From contig NZ_CP096247.1 in NCBI RefSeq assembly GCF_023204875.1, forward strand, positions 1,178,001-1,242,000: a stretch of 64,000 nt of DNA. The letters are read 5' to 3'. The notes under the pieces are model-generated. The model was not told where the DNA came from. It saw only the letters and a list, made by a program, of their open reading frames with translations, and did no database searches. Each line of letters begins with the position of its first letter. Within the stretch, counting starts at the first letter, position 1. Of the stretch, positions 23,993-34,852 are shown one piece after another. Source of the DNA: Prevotella sp. E15-22 (GTDB lineage: Bacteria; Bacteroidota; Bacteroidia; Bacteroidales; Bacteroidaceae). The position numbers were made by a program, and so were the translations under genes.

Positions 23993-25795
23993 TTATTCGA
24001 TTATTCTGATTCCACCTTTATCGGCACTGCTCACACTTTGTGCATAGGCACGCAGAGCCTTGCTGACCACGCGATGGCGCTTCAGGGGCTGTTGTGGGCG
24101 TGCTGCCAGTTCCTCGTCGTTGAGTTTTACGTTGATAGAGCGACTGGGGATGTCGATGACGATGATGTCGCCATCCTTCACCTTACCTATATTTCCTCCG
24201 TTGGCTGCCTCTGGTGAGATATGGCCGATGCTCAGACCTGATGTGCCACCAGAGAAGCGTCCGTCGGTGATCAATGCACACTCCTTACCCAGGTGCATAC
24301 TCTTGATATAGGAGGTGGGGTAAAGCATCTCTTGCATGCCAGGGCCGCCCTTAGGACCTTCGTGGGTGATGACGACGCAATCGCCACTCTTCACTTGGCC
24401 ACCAAGAATGCCCTCGCAAGCATCCTCCTGGGAATCAAACACCACAGCAGGACCCTCGAAATGCCATAGGCTCTCGTCAACACCTGCCGTCTTTACCACG
24501 CAACCGTCCTGAGCGATGTTGCCAAAGAGTACGGCAAGTCCTCCGTCTTTGGTGTAGGCGTGTTCGAGGTCGCGAATGCAACCATTGGCACGGTCGGTGT
24601 CGAGGGTGCCCCACTGTTCGCTCTGTGAGCCCATCTTGGTTGAGAAACGGTTGCCTGGTGCTGTCTGATAGATGCGATTCGCCTCAGGATCCACGGCGCC
24701 ATCAACAATACTGTATTTCTTCATGGCCTCATCGAGGGTCATGCCATCCACACGTGGAGCAGTTCCGTCAATCAGGCCTCCTTTGTTCAACTCGTTCAAT
24801 ATGCCCAGGATACCACCTGCACGTCCACACTCCTGAACGGAGTATTTCTGCGTGTTGGGAGCCAGTTTGCAGAGACATGGCACACGGCGACTCAGCTCGT
24901 CGATGTCCTTCATGGTGAAGTTGGCACCAGCTTCCTGGGCTACTGCTAACAGATGGAGTACGGTGTTGGTACTGCCACCCATGGCGATGTCGAGTGCCAT
25001 GGCATTCATAAAGGCCTTGCGTGTGGCGATATTGCGAGGCAGAACGCTTTCGTCGCCATCCTCGTAATAGGCCAGGGCGTTCTTCACTACCTGTCGGGCA
25101 GCAGCCTTGAAGAGTTCAATGCGGTTGGTATGCGTAGCCAGGATGGTGCCATTGCCTGGGAGAGAGAGTCCGATGGCCTCTGTCAGAGAGTTCATCGAGT
25201 TGGCCGTGAACATGCCAGAGCATGAACCACAGCCTGGGCAGGCACAATTTTCAATCTGGGCCATCTCTTCGTCGGAAACTGAAGGGTCGGCACCTTTAAT
25301 CATCGCCGTGATCAGGTCGGCATTCTCGCCTCGCCATTTGCCGGCCTCCATAGGACCGCCTGAGCAGAATACCGTAGGAATGTTCAGACGCATGGAAGCC
25401 ATCAGCATGCCTGGTGTCACTTTGTCGCAGTTGGAAATGCAAATCATGGCATCGGCCTTGTGGGCATTGACCATATATTCCACTGAGTCGGCGATGATGT
25501 CACGACTGGGCAGACTGTAGAGCATGCCGTCGTGTCCCATAGCGATGCCGTCGTCAATGGCTATTGTGTTGAATTCAGCCGCATAGCAGCCCATCTTCTC
25601 GATTTCCTCGCGAACAATCTGACCGATTTCGTGAAGATGTGTATGACCTGGTACAAACTGCGTAAACGAGTTGACGACGGCTATGATTGGTTTGCCAAAC
25701 TGCTCACGTTTCATACCTGTGGCCACCCATAATGCTCGAGCGCCAGCCATTCTTCTACCTTCTGTGCATACTGCACTACGCAACTGATTTTTCAT
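23993..25795 (-). CDS. ilvD: Dihydroxy-acid dehydratase
   Basis: 600 aa from ATG 25795 (MKNQLRSAV). An upstream in-frame start at 25843 would overlap the PBP gene and is not preferred. It dehydrates dihydroxy acids to 2-oxo acids with an Fe-S cluster; the cluster cysteines are seen in [11 protein letters not shown] and [16 protein letters not shown], and the C-terminal GRFSGGTSG is typical. It starts 4 nt after the PBP1A stop, so it has no promoter of its own and is probably read through from the cell-wall gene. Confidence 0.96.
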   Translation of the reverse strand: MKNQLRSAVCTEGRRMAGARALWVATGMKREQFGKPIIAVVNSFTQFVPGHTHLHEIGQIVREEIEKMGCYAAEFNTIAIDDGIAMGHDGMLYSLPSRDIIADSVEYMVNAHKADAMICISNCDKVTPGMLMASMRLNIPTVFCSGGPMEAGKWRGENADLITAMIKGADPSVSDEEMAQIENCACPGCGSCSGMFTANSMNSLTEAIGLSLPGNGTILATHTNRIELFKAAARQVVKNALAYYEDGDESVLPRNIATRKAFMNAMALDIAMGGSTNTVLHLLAVAQEAGANFTMKDIDELSRRVPCLCKLAPNTQKYSVQECGRAGGILGILNELNKGGLIDGTAPRVDGMTLDEAMKKYSIVDGAVDPEANRIYQTAPGNRFSTKMGSQSEQWGTLDTDRANGCIRDLEHAYTKDGGLAVLFGNIAQDGCVVKTAGVDESLWHFEGPAVVFDSQEDACEGILGGQVKSGDCVVITHEGPKGGPGMQEMLYPTSYIKSMHLGKECALITDGRFSGGTSGLSIGHISPEAANGGNIGKVKDGDIIVIDIPSRSINVKLNDEELAARPQQPLKRHRVVSKALRAYAQSVSSADKGGIRIIE

Positions 25796-25799
25796 ATGG

Positions 25800-28136
25800 C
25801 TATTCGAATATTTGATTAATGATTTGTTCGTCAGCACCTGCATCGTCTACCAGTTCCATGTCGTCTTCACGATTGCAGGGGTCGAAATCTGCAGGCATGT
25901 CAAACTGATCTTCCTGGGTATAGGGCAGGTGACTGTCGGCATATATTTTCTTCATATATAGCGCAAAGATTGGCAGGGCCATTGATGCACCTTGTCCATA
26001 GAGCATGGAATCAAAGTGAATATCTCGGTCGTCGCCGCCAACCCAACAACCTGAAACGAGGTTGGGCGTGACTCCCATGAACCATCCATCACTATTGGAG
26101 TTGGTGGTACCTGTCTTTCCGCCAATGGGGGCAGTCAGGTTGTAGCGGAAACGCAAACGGCCACCCGTGCCACCATCGACCACGGCTCGTAGCATATAGA
26201 GCATCTTGTCGGCACTCTCTCCGCTGATAACCTCGTTCATCCTGGGTTTAAACTCCTCAAGAACGTTGCCCTCATTATCTACGATACGTGTTACGTACAT
26301 GGGGGCCGAACGGATGCCGTGGTTGACAAAGGCTGTATAGGCACTAACCATCTCGCTCACGGTAATCTCGCATGGACCCAAGCAAAGGGCTGGTGAGGGG
26401 TGTATCTCGGGGTTCATGATGCCATAGTTACGAAGTAAGGTGACAAAGCCTTCGGGGGTAAGGCGATGCATCATGAGGTAGGCCGATATCCAGTTGTTAG
26501 ACTGTTGCAGACCCCATTTCAGCGATACCATCTCGCCATAGCGAGCGCGACTGCCATTGCGTGGCGTCCATGGCTGTCCTGCAACCATGTAGGTTTCCTG
26601 TACGTTGGGTACTTCGTCGCATGGAGTCATACCATTTTCCATGGCCAATGAATAAAGGAAGGGCTTGATGGTTGAACCAACCTGACGACGACCCTCTGTG
26701 GCCATGTCGTAGGCAAAATGCTGATAATCCAGACCTCCTACGTAGGCTTTGACGGCACCTGTCTGTGGCTCCATACTGAAGAAGCCTGTTCTCAGGAATG
26801 ATTTGTAATAGCGTATAGAATCCATGGGGGTCATAATCGTGTCCACTTCGCCATGATAGGTGAAAATGGTCATGGGTATACGCGTGTTAAAGGACTTGTT
26901 TATCTCCTCGTCAGAATAGCCTTCATTCTTCATAACACGATAGCGTTCTGATTGGCGTACGTTGCGCTGAAGAATCTTTTTGATTTCTTCTTTCGACAGA
27001 TTTCGTGAATATGGAGCGTTGGGTTTTGACTTATTGGCTTTATTGAACTCTGGTTGTAGTCCTTTTACCACGTGCTCGTAGCATGCTTCTTCGGCATAGC
27101 GTTGCATGCGCGAATCGACGGTGGTATAGACTTTTAATCCATCTGTATAGATGTTGTAATTTGAGCCATCGCGCTTGGTGTGTTTGTTGCACCATCCACA
27201 CAATGGATCTGTTTCCCAGTTCAGTGAGTCAATGACGTATTTCACATAGTTCCATTCTGGATAGTCGCTTCTGTTTGGTCGCTTCGCCATCATGTATCGA
27301 CTAAGGAAACCACGGAAATAGGTGGCAATGCCGTCGTTGTGGTCGGCGACGTGGAATTTCAGGTTCATGGGGACCTGACAGCAACTGTCATACTGCTCAG
27401 GAGTGATATACTCGGCCTTTAACATCTGATTCAGTACCACGTTGCGACGATCCAGTGCACGTTCTTCATAGCGCACGGGGTTGAAGTATGAGGGATTTTT
27501 GCAAAGACCAATCAGTGTGGCTGCTTCGGTGATGGTTAATTCTGATGGCTCCTTTGAGAAATAGGTGTTGGCTGCAGTCTTAATGCCTACAGCATTATGC
27601 AAGAAGTCAAAGTAGTTCAGATACATCGTGATGATCTCGTCCTTCGTGTAGTTACGCTCTAACTTCACGGCAATCACCCATTCTATGGGCTTTTGAAGTG
27701 CACGCTCCATGGTAGAGTGAGCAACGTCGGAGAATAGTTGCTTGGCTAACTGTTGGGTGATAGTTGAACCACCACCAGCATTCTTCTGTCCCATGATTCC
27801 ACGCTTAACGATAGCGCGGCCAAGGGCATAGAAGTCAATACCAGAATGCTCGTAGAATCGTGCATCTTCTGTGGCCACCAATGCTTTGATGAGCCAAGGC
27901 GACAACTCGGAATACTGTACCATCACGCGATTCTCTCTGCTGATACTCCAAGTGCCCATCAACTCGCCATCGGCAGAATATACCTGTGTTGCATAGCGGT
28001 TAATAGGATTTTGTAAATCCTCAATGGGGGGCATATAGCCTATTTTTCCTTCAGAGATTGCCCAAAAACAGCCTGCTGTTCCTAACACGATGATAGCTAG
28101 CAGGGTCCATAGGAATCCGATAAACCATTTTCTCAT
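25800..28136 (-). CDS. Class A penicillin-binding protein (PBP1A type)
   Basis: 778 aa, a bifunctional peptidoglycan polymerase anchored by one N-terminal membrane segment (about 6-28). The glycosyltransferase 51 domain shows [15 protein letters not shown] and [15 protein letters not shown]. The transpeptidase domain shows the active serine in [14 protein letters not shown], and [13 protein letters not shown]. The C-terminus is acidic. The promoter is at 28175-28182. It heads the run into ilvD-ilvB-ilvN-thioesterase. Confidence 0.95.
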   Translation of the reverse strand: MRKWFIGFLWTLLAIIVLGTAGCFWAISEGKIGYMPPIEDLQNPINRYATQVYSADGELMGTWSISRENRVMVQYSELSPWLIKALVATEDARFYEHSGIDFYALGRAIVKRGIMGQKNAGGGSTITQQLAKQLFSDVAHSTMERALQKPIEWVIAVKLERNYTKDEIITMYLNYFDFLHNAVGIKTAANTYFSKEPSELTITEAATLIGLCKNPSYFNPVRYEERALDRRNVVLNQMLKAEYITPEQYDSCCQVPMNLKFHVADHNDGIATYFRGFLSRYMMAKRPNRSDYPEWNYVKYVIDSLNWETDPLCGWCNKHTKRDGSNYNIYTDGLKVYTTVDSRMQRYAEEACYEHVVKGLQPEFNKANKSKPNAPYSRNLSKEEIKKILQRNVRQSERYRVMKNEGYSDEEINKSFNTRIPMTIFTYHGEVDTIMTPMDSIRYYKSFLRTGFFSMEPQTGAVKAYVGGLDYQHFAYDMATEGRRQVGSTIKPFLYSLAMENGMTPCDEVPNVQETYMVAGQPWTPRNGSRARYGEMVSLKWGLQQSNNWISAYLMMHRLTPEGFVTLLRNYGIMNPEIHPSPALCLGPCEITVSEMVSAYTAFVNHGIRSAPMYVTRIVDNEGNVLEEFKPRMNEVISGESADKMLYMLRAVVDGGTGGRLRFRYNLTAPIGGKTGTTNSNSDGWFMGVTPNLVSGCWVGGDDRDIHFDSMLYGQGASMALPIFALYMKKIYADSHLPYTQEDQFDMPADFDPCNREDDMELVDDAGADEQIINQIFE

Positions 28137-28174
28137 CTCGTCTTTTATTTGTCGAATCTTAATTAATTTGCATG

Positions 28175-28182
28175 CAAAGGTA
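28175..28182 (-). promoter_or_regulatory. -7 box for the PBP1A-ilv run
   Basis: TACCTTTG on the minus strand, 38 nt before the PBP1A ATG. No clear -33 box at 19-20 bp. Confidence 0.6.
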
Positions 28183-28250
28183 CGAAATTAATTCGAAACA
28201 GCGCTAAAATAAGACTTTTTTTGAGTTTTAATGAGACAATGTGTTTTTAT

Positions 28251-28760
28251 TTAGTATTTATCCAGTATTTCCTTGAGTTTTTTCTTTTTCTTTTCCTTTT
28301 TTGATAATCTCTTTTCTGATGGAAAAAGATAATTGATTAATCCTAGCAGATTCAGCCCTCCGTTCATGTTCTTTCCTGCTGCAACCATTTGTAATTCTTT
28401 TGTGTCTGGTTGCATCTTTTCATTCAGTTTTCGATAGTCGTGTTGTTGCTTATCTTTACCAAAGACTATGACTTCTTTTAGGTTTAATAGTTTTGAGATA
28501 AGGAATACGGTATCTCGAAGTTCACTTAAATTAACTAACCTCTCTTCATAATTAACGTGGCTAAAAATTAATGTCTTACTACTTTCTGGAATGGTTATAT
28601 AGCCAAGGGAATCGGAATGCCATATCCCGCTCTCTGTTGTTATGTTGACTTCGGTTATCGGTTTCATAGTCTCGATGTCTATAACGACTAATCGTCGCTG
28701 GGCTTTTATTTCTGCATAGCCCAGTATGAGTAATAAAATGATGATCAATCTCGTTGACAT
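28251..28760 (-). CDS. Small secreted protein with carboxypeptidase-regulatory-like domain
   Basis: 169 aa. The signal peptide is about 1-20 (LIIILLLILGYAEIKA). Residues about 22-95 look like the CarboxypepD_reg-like beta sandwich found in many Bacteroidetes envelope proteins (VIDIETMKPITEVNI, then GYITIPESSKTLIFSHVNYE). The end is very lysine-rich (KKEKKKKKLKEIL). It is A+T-rich compared with its neighbours. Function unknown. Confidence 0.75.
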   Translation of the reverse strand: MSTRLIIILLLILGYAEIKAQRRLVVIDIETMKPITEVNITTESGIWHSDSLGYITIPESSKTLIFSHVNYEERLVNLSELRDTVFLISKLLNLKEVIVFGKDKQQHDYRKLNEKMQPDTKELQMVAAGKNMNGGLNLLGLINYLFPSEKRLSKKEKKKKKLKEILDKY

Positions 28761-28891
28761 AATCCTTTGGTCTATTGTTTGATTTCTGATTGCAAATTTA
28801 TTAATAATTCTGACAATAGACTATTTGTTTTTTCTTAGAAAACCTTATAGATAATAAAATTAAATCAAGATTAAGCATATTTAAAAAAGAA

Positions 28892-28920
28892 AGCCTCAAA
28901 AGTTAAAAACTTTTGAGGCT
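28892..28920 (-). terminator. Terminator of rprXY
   Basis: The 13-bp stem AGCCTCAAAAGTT / AACTTTTGAGGCT is followed on the minus strand by TTCTTTTTT, 22 nt after the rprY stop. Confidence 0.85.
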
Positions 28921-28941
28921 CCTTGTTGTATTGTGATTGTA

Positions 28942-29640
28942 TTAATCTTCCTCGGGTGTAATGAGTTTGTAACCTTTTCCGTGGATGTTGATAATTTCAA
29001 TCTGAGGATCGTCCTTTAGGTGCTTGCGCAACTTGGTGATGTATACATCCATAGAACGTGCGTTGAAATAGTTATCGTCAATCCAAATGGTCTTCAGAGC
29101 AAAGTCGCGCTGCAGAATCTCGTTGGCATGACTACAGAGGAGGGCCAGAAGCTCGTTCTCTTTTGTGGTGAGCTTGGTTTGCTTTTCATCAAGTGAGAGT
29201 AGCTGTTTCTGGGTGTCGAATATGAACTTACCAATCTTGTAAACGGTAGACTCCTTGTTTTTCTTACCACGTACGCGGCGAAGTATTGCTTCAATACGGA
29301 ATACAAGTTCTTCCATTGAGAAGGGCTTGGTGATATAATCGTCGGCTCCCAATTTGAAACCTTCGAGAATATCTTCCTTCAAAGTCTTAGCAGTGAGGAA
29401 AATGATGGGGATTTCTGCATTGGCAGAACGAATCTCTTGTGCCAAAGTAAATCCGTCTTTTTTGGGCATCATGACATCGAGTACACAGATGTCGAACTTG
29501 GTTTTCATGAAAGCCTTGAAACCAGCATCGCCATCGGGGCATAGTTCTGCTTCGTAGCCTTTAGCAGCCAGATATTCACGCAACAATGAACCGAGGTTCT
29601 CGTCGTCCTCGCAAAGCAAGATTTTCAGTTTGTCTTCCAT
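28942..29640 (-). CDS. rprY: Response regulator, OmpR type (RprY)
   Basis: 232 aa. The receiver domain has CEDDENLG, phospho-acceptor Asp in CVLDVMMPKKDG (near 54), and K in ITKPFS. The C-terminal winged helix shows LTTKENELLALLCSHANEIL and YITKLRKHLKDDP. It pairs with the kinase encoded 49 nt upstream. The pair matches Bacteroides RprXY in size and layout; RprY there affects oxidative-stress and other genes. Confidence 0.92.
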   Translation of the reverse strand: MEDKLKILLCEDDENLGSLLREYLAAKGYEAELCPDGDAGFKAFMKTKFDICVLDVMMPKKDGFTLAQEIRSANAEIPIIFLTAKTLKEDILEGFKLGADDYITKPFSMEELVFRIEAILRRVRGKKNKESTVYKIGKFIFDTQKQLLSLDEKQTKLTTKENELLALLCSHANEILQRDFALKTIWIDDNYFNARSMDVYITKLRKHLKDDPQIEIINIHGKGYKLITPEED

Positions 29641-29689
29641 AACTTTTTCCTTTCTTCTTTAAATTTATTAATATCGATGTTTTTAATTA

Positions 29690-31252
29690 TTATTCGGAAT
29701 CTTCTTTAAGAACGGGTAGCGTAACTGTAAACTTCGTACCCTTTCCGTATTCACTTTCACATTTTATCTCTCCGTCATGAAGATTGATAATTTCCTTGAC
29801 ATATGCCAAGCCCAATCCGAAGCCTTTCACATCGTGAACATTGCCTGTGTGTACGCGATAGAATTTATCGAAAATCTTCTTGACGCTGTCCTTCTTAATA
29901 CCTTGACCATTGTCTTTGATGCTGAAGCAAAGATTGTCTCCATCGTTCCATGTACGAATGTGAATGTTGACGGGTTGGTCTGGCTTGCGATACTTTACCG
30001 CATTGTCCAGTAGGTTGGTGATGGCATTTTGAAAATGTACTTCGTCCACAAATATGGCTGAATCAATCGCCTCAATCTCTGTCGTAATCTTGCCTCCGGT
30101 ATGCTCTACGCGCAAATTGAATGTGGCAGAGGTCTGCTCTAAAAGTTCATTGAGGTCAAGCTCTTTTTTCTTAAAGGATGTTGACTTACGATCGAACATT
30201 GACATCTGAAGAACTTTTTCTACGAGGAAGCGTAAACGGCGCGACTCATCACCAATAACTGTACTCAGATGTTTCATCATTGAAGGACTTTTGGTGACAG
30301 CCTCATCTCCTAACATCTGGGCTGCCAGTGATATGCTGCTGATAGGAGTCTTAAGCTCATGTGTCATGTTGTTAATGAAATCGTTCTTGATCTCTGTATA
30401 ACGCTTTTGTCTAAAGATAATGACGATGGTAAATACGAATGTAATGAGCAACACAACAGTGAAGATAACGGAAGGAATCATAAATCGGATACTCGAATAG
30501 ATGTATGAGTCCATGTCGGGGAAGTGGATTCGAACCACGCCCATCTTTGTTGAGGGGTCGTTTCGGAATAGTGTCTGTGAATAGCTCCACTGTTCGCCTT
30601 TGGTGGAATAGTCTGGACAACGATATACTTCACGACCATCGGCAGTGAGAACGGCAAGATGATATGGCATGTCAATGCCACTGTTTTGTAACTGCACGCT
30701 GATGTCCTGATCCAGGAGCTTGAAGTTGACACGCTCCTTGAGAGGCTTTTCATTTGCTGTGTAGAGAATGTTATATACTACTTCGTCGAGTAGGGCCTTT
30801 TGATATACATAGCGTGTGCGTACGGCTTCCTGTAAGCTTTTAGTAGCTTCAGACAGCTGGTCTTTGTCTGTGCGCATCATCATTGCCTTTGGTGTGTTCG
30901 CTGGCTTTGTTGCAAAGGTCTTGAGCTCGAAAGCCGAGTAGAACGTTCCGTCTTCTGCCGATACAGAGAATTGATGCGCATGTTGTATGCTGCCATCAAG
31001 ACCATTGACGATGACGGAGTCTTGAGTTACAGCCCGGCGTTCCACATCATTGACGTCTTTTTCCAGGTAACGTAAGGTCTCGTTCAACTCTAAGTTGCGT
31101 GAGGCTTGATAAAGCGAACGGTTTACACTTTCGTCAAACTGCTCTTTCTTCATCTTTGCAATCTCTTCAATATAGGATATCTGCATGTAGAGCAGTCCCA
31201 AGAATGAGAGACCCATGATGATGGCGATAGTCCATATTGTTGATTTCTTCAT
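29690..31252 (-). CDS. rprX: Sensor histidine kinase (RprX)
   Basis: 520 aa from ATG 31252 (MKKSTIWTI). A possible earlier TTG start lies inside the -7 box and is excluded. Membrane segment about 6-26, a periplasmic sensing region to about 255, a second membrane segment (SVIFTVVLLITFVFTIVIIF), then HisKA with MTHELKTPISSISL and a HATPase domain with NLLDNAVKYRK and GFGLGLAYV. It phosphorylates RprY. Confidence 0.93.
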   Translation of the reverse strand: MKKSTIWTIAIIMGLSFLGLLYMQISYIEEIAKMKKEQFDESVNRSLYQASRNLELNETLRYLEKDVNDVERRAVTQDSVIVNGLDGSIQHAHQFSVSAEDGTFYSAFELKTFATKPANTPKAMMMRTDKDQLSEATKSLQEAVRTRYVYQKALLDEVVYNILYTANEKPLKERVNFKLLDQDISVQLQNSGIDMPYHLAVLTADGREVYRCPDYSTKGEQWSYSQTLFRNDPSTKMGVVRIHFPDMDSYIYSSIRFMIPSVIFTVVLLITFVFTIVIIFRQKRYTEIKNDFINNMTHELKTPISSISLAAQMLGDEAVTKSPSMMKHLSTVIGDESRRLRFLVEKVLQMSMFDRKSTSFKKKELDLNELLEQTSATFNLRVEHTGGKITTEIEAIDSAIFVDEVHFQNAITNLLDNAVKYRKPDQPVNIHIRTWNDGDNLCFSIKDNGQGIKKDSVKKIFDKFYRVHTGNVHDVKGFGLGLAYVKEIINLHDGEIKCESEYGKGTKFTVTLPVLKEDSE

Positions 31253-31279
31253 TTCGCTTCTATGTTTTGTTGTTGGTTG

Positions 31280-31287
31280 CAAAGATA
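31280..31287 (-). promoter_or_regulatory. -7 box of rprXY
   Basis: TATCTTTG on the minus strand, 27 nt before the rprX ATG at 31252. It fixes the start of rprX, because the longer frame would begin inside it. Confidence 0.7.
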
Positions 31288-31386
31288 AATAATTATAGAA
31301 TTCAAGGGCTGAATTAGTTAATGATTTTGGTTAAAATTAACTTGGATTAACAAAAATGATTGTTTATAGTTTTAATTATGAAAATA

Positions 31387-31422
31387 AAAACAGGAACAAA
31401 GATGTGCCTTTGCTCCTGTTTT
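31387..31422 (-). terminator. Terminator of the EF-G-like gene
   Basis: The stem AAAACAGGAACAAAG / CTTTGCTCCTGTTTT has one mismatch and lies 20 nt beyond the stop. It has a T-rich run on both strands. Confidence 0.8.
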
Positions 31423-31442
31423 TGAAAGTGTAAATGGCTTGT

Positions 31443-33602
31443 TTAATCTTCGTCTTTGAGTTCTGCCTCGTGCTCTTTGATAAGTGTTTGCTGAATATCG
31501 TTGGGCACCAGTTCGTAAGAGGCAAACTTGGTGGTGAACGATGCACGGCCGCCAGTGATAGAGCTTAGTGCGATAGAGTAGTTGGAGAGCTCCTTCAAAG
31601 GAATCTTGGCAGAGAGTTTCTGATAGCCTGCCTCAGAGTCCATACCCATGATAATGGCACGGCGTCCCTGCAGGTCACTCATCACGTCGCCCATATAGTC
31701 GGCAGGTACATAGACCTCAAGATCATAGATGGGCTCCAGTACCTTAGGACCAGCCTCGCGGAAGGCTGCACTGAAAGCGTTACGTGCAGCGAGCATAAAT
31801 GAAAGTTCGTTAGAATCAACGGGGTGCATCTTGCCATCATAAACAATGACGCGCACGTCGCGAGCGTAAGAACCTGTCAACGGACCCTGTTCCATGCGTT
31901 CCATCACACCTTTCAGGATGGCGGGCATGAAGCGCATGTCGATGGCACCACCAACAACCGAGTTGATGAATACGAGTTTGCCGCCCCAATCCAAATCGAT
32001 TTCTTCCTTGCTCTTGATGTTCATCTTGAACTCCTGGCCGTTAATCTTGAATGAAGTGGGATCTGGCATGCCATCAGCATAAGGCTCTACAATCAGGTGA
32101 ACCTCACCAAACTGACCTGCACCACCAGACTGTTTCTTGTGACGATAGTCGGCACGTGCCATCTTTGTGATGGTCTCACGATATGGAATCTTAGGCTCGA
32201 TATACTCAATCTTAATCTTCTCGTTGTTCTCCATACGCCATTTCAAGGTGCGCAGGTGGAACTCACCTTGACCATGAACGATAATCTGGCGCAATTCCTT
32301 TGATTGTTCAACAACCCATGTGGGATCTTCCTGACGCATCTTGGTCAGGGCTACCATCATCTTCTCGGTCTCGGCCTCGTTGACGGCCTTGATGGCACGA
32401 GAATACTTAGAGTTGGGATATTTAATGAAGTCGTAGCGCCACTCGCAGTCCTTGCCATTGAGAGCGTTGCCGGTCTTTACATCCTTCAGTTTAACTGTGC
32501 AACCGATATCGCCTGCCTTGAGTTCGTCAACAGGAATACGGTTGGCGCCTGCACAAGCATAGATGGTGCCGATGCGTTCCTTAGAACCACGGTCTGAGTT
32601 GGTCAGATCGTCGCCACTCTTCACGGAGCCGCTCATTACCTTGAAATACTGTACTTCACCGATATGAGGTTCTACGCCAGTCTTGAAGAAATAGAGTGAT
32701 GCAGGGCCTGCGGCATCGGGATTGACCTCTTCGCCACGGGTGTTGCGTACCTTAGGCATCTCGCTCACGAAAGGAACAACATTGCCCAGGAACTCCATCA
32801 GACGGCGCACGCCCATATCTTTGCCTGCGCAGACGCAGAACACGGGGAAGATGGAGCGGGTTACCAGACCCTTGCGGATACCTTCGCGCATTTCGTCTTC
32901 AGTAAGACTCTCGCTCTCGAAGAATTTCTCCATCAGTGTATCATCATTGGCAGCAGCTGCCTCTACGAGGGCAGCGTGCAACTCCTTTGCTTTCTCCATC
33001 TGGTCGGCAGGAATCTCCTCAATGATAGGAGCACCACCTTCAGGCTTCCATGAATATTTCTTCATCAGAAGCACATCAATTACGGCATTGAAATCGGGAC
33101 CTGTGGCAATAGGATACTGCACGGGAACACACTTCTCACCGTAAATTTCCTTCATGTTGGTGAGGATAGAATCGAAGTCGCAATTCTCTTTATCCAGTTG
33201 GTTCACCAAGAAGATAACGGGCTTTTGTAGTTTGTCGGTATAGCGGAAGGCATTCTGTGTGCCAACCTCAGGACCATACTGACCATTAATCAGAATAACA
33301 GCCTGGTCGGTAACGTTGAGGGCGGTGATGGCGCCACCTACAAAGTCGTCAGAACCTGGGCAGTCAATGATATTCAGTTTCTTATTATTCCATTCTACAT
33401 GAAAAACAGTAGAGAACACCGAGTAGCCATATTCCTGCTCAACGGGGAAGTAATCGCTCATGGTGTTCTTACCTTCTACGCTACCGCGGCGCTTAATGAT
33501 GCCAGCTTCGTAGACCATTGCTTCGGCAAGAGTAGTCTTGCCGCTACCCGCACTGCCAAGCAATGCAATGTTTTTGATTTCGTTGGTTTGATAGATCTTC
33601 AT
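31443..33602 (-). CDS. EF-G-like translational GTPase
   Basis: 719 aa from ATG 33602 (MKIYQTNEIKNIALLG); an upstream in-frame start would run into the divergent hemW promoter. It has all EF-G domains: G1 GSAGSGKTT, G3 DCPGSDDF, G4 NQLDKE, then domain IV (KKQSGGAGQFGEVHL) and the C-terminal domain (VYVPADYMGDVMSDLQGRR). It is a paralogue type, not main fusA: the G4 motif reads NQxD instead of NKxD and there is no neighbouring rpsL/rpsG/tuf. Its task on the ribosome is not known. Confidence 0.88.
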   Translation of the reverse strand: MKIYQTNEIKNIALLGSAGSGKTTLAEAMVYEAGIIKRRGSVEGKNTMSDYFPVEQEYGYSVFSTVFHVEWNNKKLNIIDCPGSDDFVGGAITALNVTDQAVILINGQYGPEVGTQNAFRYTDKLQKPVIFLVNQLDKENCDFDSILTNMKEIYGEKCVPVQYPIATGPDFNAVIDVLLMKKYSWKPEGGAPIIEEIPADQMEKAKELHAALVEAAAANDDTLMEKFFESESLTEDEMREGIRKGLVTRSIFPVFCVCAGKDMGVRRLMEFLGNVVPFVSEMPKVRNTRGEEVNPDAAGPASLYFFKTGVEPHIGEVQYFKVMSGSVKSGDDLTNSDRGSKERIGTIYACAGANRIPVDELKAGDIGCTVKLKDVKTGNALNGKDCEWRYDFIKYPNSKYSRAIKAVNEAETEKMMVALTKMRQEDPTWVVEQSKELRQIIVHGQGEFHLRTLKWRMENNEKIKIEYIEPKIPYRETITKMARADYRHKKQSGGAGQFGEVHLIVEPYADGMPDPTSFKINGQEFKMNIKSKEEIDLDWGGKLVFINSVVGGAIDMRFMPAILKGVMERMEQGPLTGSYARDVRVIVYDGKMHPVDSNELSFMLAARNAFSAAFREAGPKVLEPIYDLEVYVPADYMGDVMSDLQGRRAIIMGMDSEAGYQKLSAKIPLKELSNYSIALSSITGGRASFTTKFASYELVPNDIQQTLIKEHEAELKDED

Positions 33603-33710
33603 AACTTCTATAATTTTAGGTGTTATCGGTTTAAATTGTTTTGTGGGTTCGAAATTAAGCATTTTCCACGAAAATACCAAAGATTTTTCTTGGAAATTAA
33701 ACAAAATTAG

Positions 33711-33718
33711 TAATTTTG
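33711..33718 (+). promoter_or_regulatory. -7 box of hemW
   Basis: TAATTTTG ends 8 nt before the ATG at 33727, so the leader is nearly absent. It lies back to back with the EF-G-like gene. Confidence 0.65.
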
Positions 33719-33726
33719 TGCCCGTT

Positions 33727-34824
33727 ATGGCAGGAATATACGTTCATATACCATTTTGTAAGAGTCGTTGTATATATTGCGACTTCTATTCACAGACATC
33801 ATTGACTCTTAGGCAGCGCTATGTTGATGCTGTTTGTAAGGAAGCAGATGCACGCTCGTCTTATATAAAGGAACGCGTGCGCACTATATATATAGGTGGA
33901 GGGACACCCTCCCAACTTGAACCCAGACAATTGGCACAAATTTTTCATGTGTTAGGTTCTGCCGAGGAGGTGACAATCGAGGTGAATCCTGATGATGTGA
34001 CTCCATCCTTTGCTGAAGCTTTATCGGAACTGCCTGTGAATCGTGTGTCTATGGGCGCACAGACTTTTAGTGACGAACGACTTCGTTTCTTACGGCGTCG
34101 TCATAGTGCTGGCCAGGTGTCTCAGGCAGTTCGTTTACTTAGGGAGATTGGTATTGGAAATATCAGTGTCGACTTGATGTATGGTTTCCCCAATGAGACA
34201 ATGGAAGAATGGGTGCGTGATATCGATGCTGTCCTGGCTCTCGATGTGGAACATGTTTCGGCTTATTCTTTACAGTACGAGGAAGGAACATCGCTGTCTC
34301 GAATGCTGGAAAATGGTGATGTGAGTAAGGTTGACGAGGAATTGGAACGGCAGATGTATTATACGTTAAAAGACCGTCTCAATAGTGCGGGTTACGAGCA
34401 CTATGAAATTAGTAATTTTGCTCGTTCTGGTTATCGTTCGCGCCATAATAGTAGCTATTGGCGCCAGGTTCCTTACTTGGGACTAGGAGCGGCTGCGCAT
34501 TCTTTTGATGGAAGTACCCGTCAGTGGAATGTTGCGGACATTCGCCAATACATTGAAGGAGTTGAGCAGGATAAATGTGTGGCGGAACAGGAGGTACTGA
34601 CACCTGATAATCTTTATAATGAGATGGTGATGACAGCTCTCCGTACATGTGAAGGTATTGATGTGAGCAAGCTTTCCGAAGATTATCGAAGCTACTGTTT
34701 AGCGCAAGCTCAAACTTTTGTTAAGAATGGCTTGTTGGTGAAAGATGGGACACGTCTCTGTCTCTCACGTGAGGGACTCTTCGTGAGTGATATGGTAATG
34801 ACAGCTTTAATGCATGTAGAATAA
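33727..34824 (+). CDS. hemW: Radical SAM heme chaperone HemW
   Basis: 365 aa from ATG 33727 (MAGIYVHIPF); a longer frame from 33643 lies upstream of the promoter. The [4Fe-4S] cluster motif is CKSRCIYCDF (C-x3-C-x2-C), with GGGTPSQL, EVNPDDVT and the HemN C-terminal domain. It is often misnamed coproporphyrinogen III oxidase; the lack of the extra cysteine and the short N-terminus before the cluster fit HemW, which delivers heme to proteins. Confidence 0.92.
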   Translation: MAGIYVHIPFCKSRCIYCDFYSQTSLTLRQRYVDAVCKEADARSSYIKERVRTIYIGGGTPSQLEPRQLAQIFHVLGSAEEVTIEVNPDDVTPSFAEALSELPVNRVSMGAQTFSDERLRFLRRRHSAGQVSQAVRLLREIGIGNISVDLMYGFPNETMEEWVRDIDAVLALDVEHVSAYSLQYEEGTSLSRMLENGDVSKVDEELERQMYYTLKDRLNSAGYEHYEISNFARSGYRSRHNSSYWRQVPYLGLGAAAHSFDGSTRQWNVADIRQYIEGVEQDKCVAEQEVLTPDNLYNEMVMTALRTCEGIDVSKLSEDYRSYCLAQAQTFVKNGLLVKDGTRLCLSREGLFVSDMVMTALMHVE

Positions 34825-34852
34825 AAGACTGTGAAGTTTTCTGTTCTTGTGC

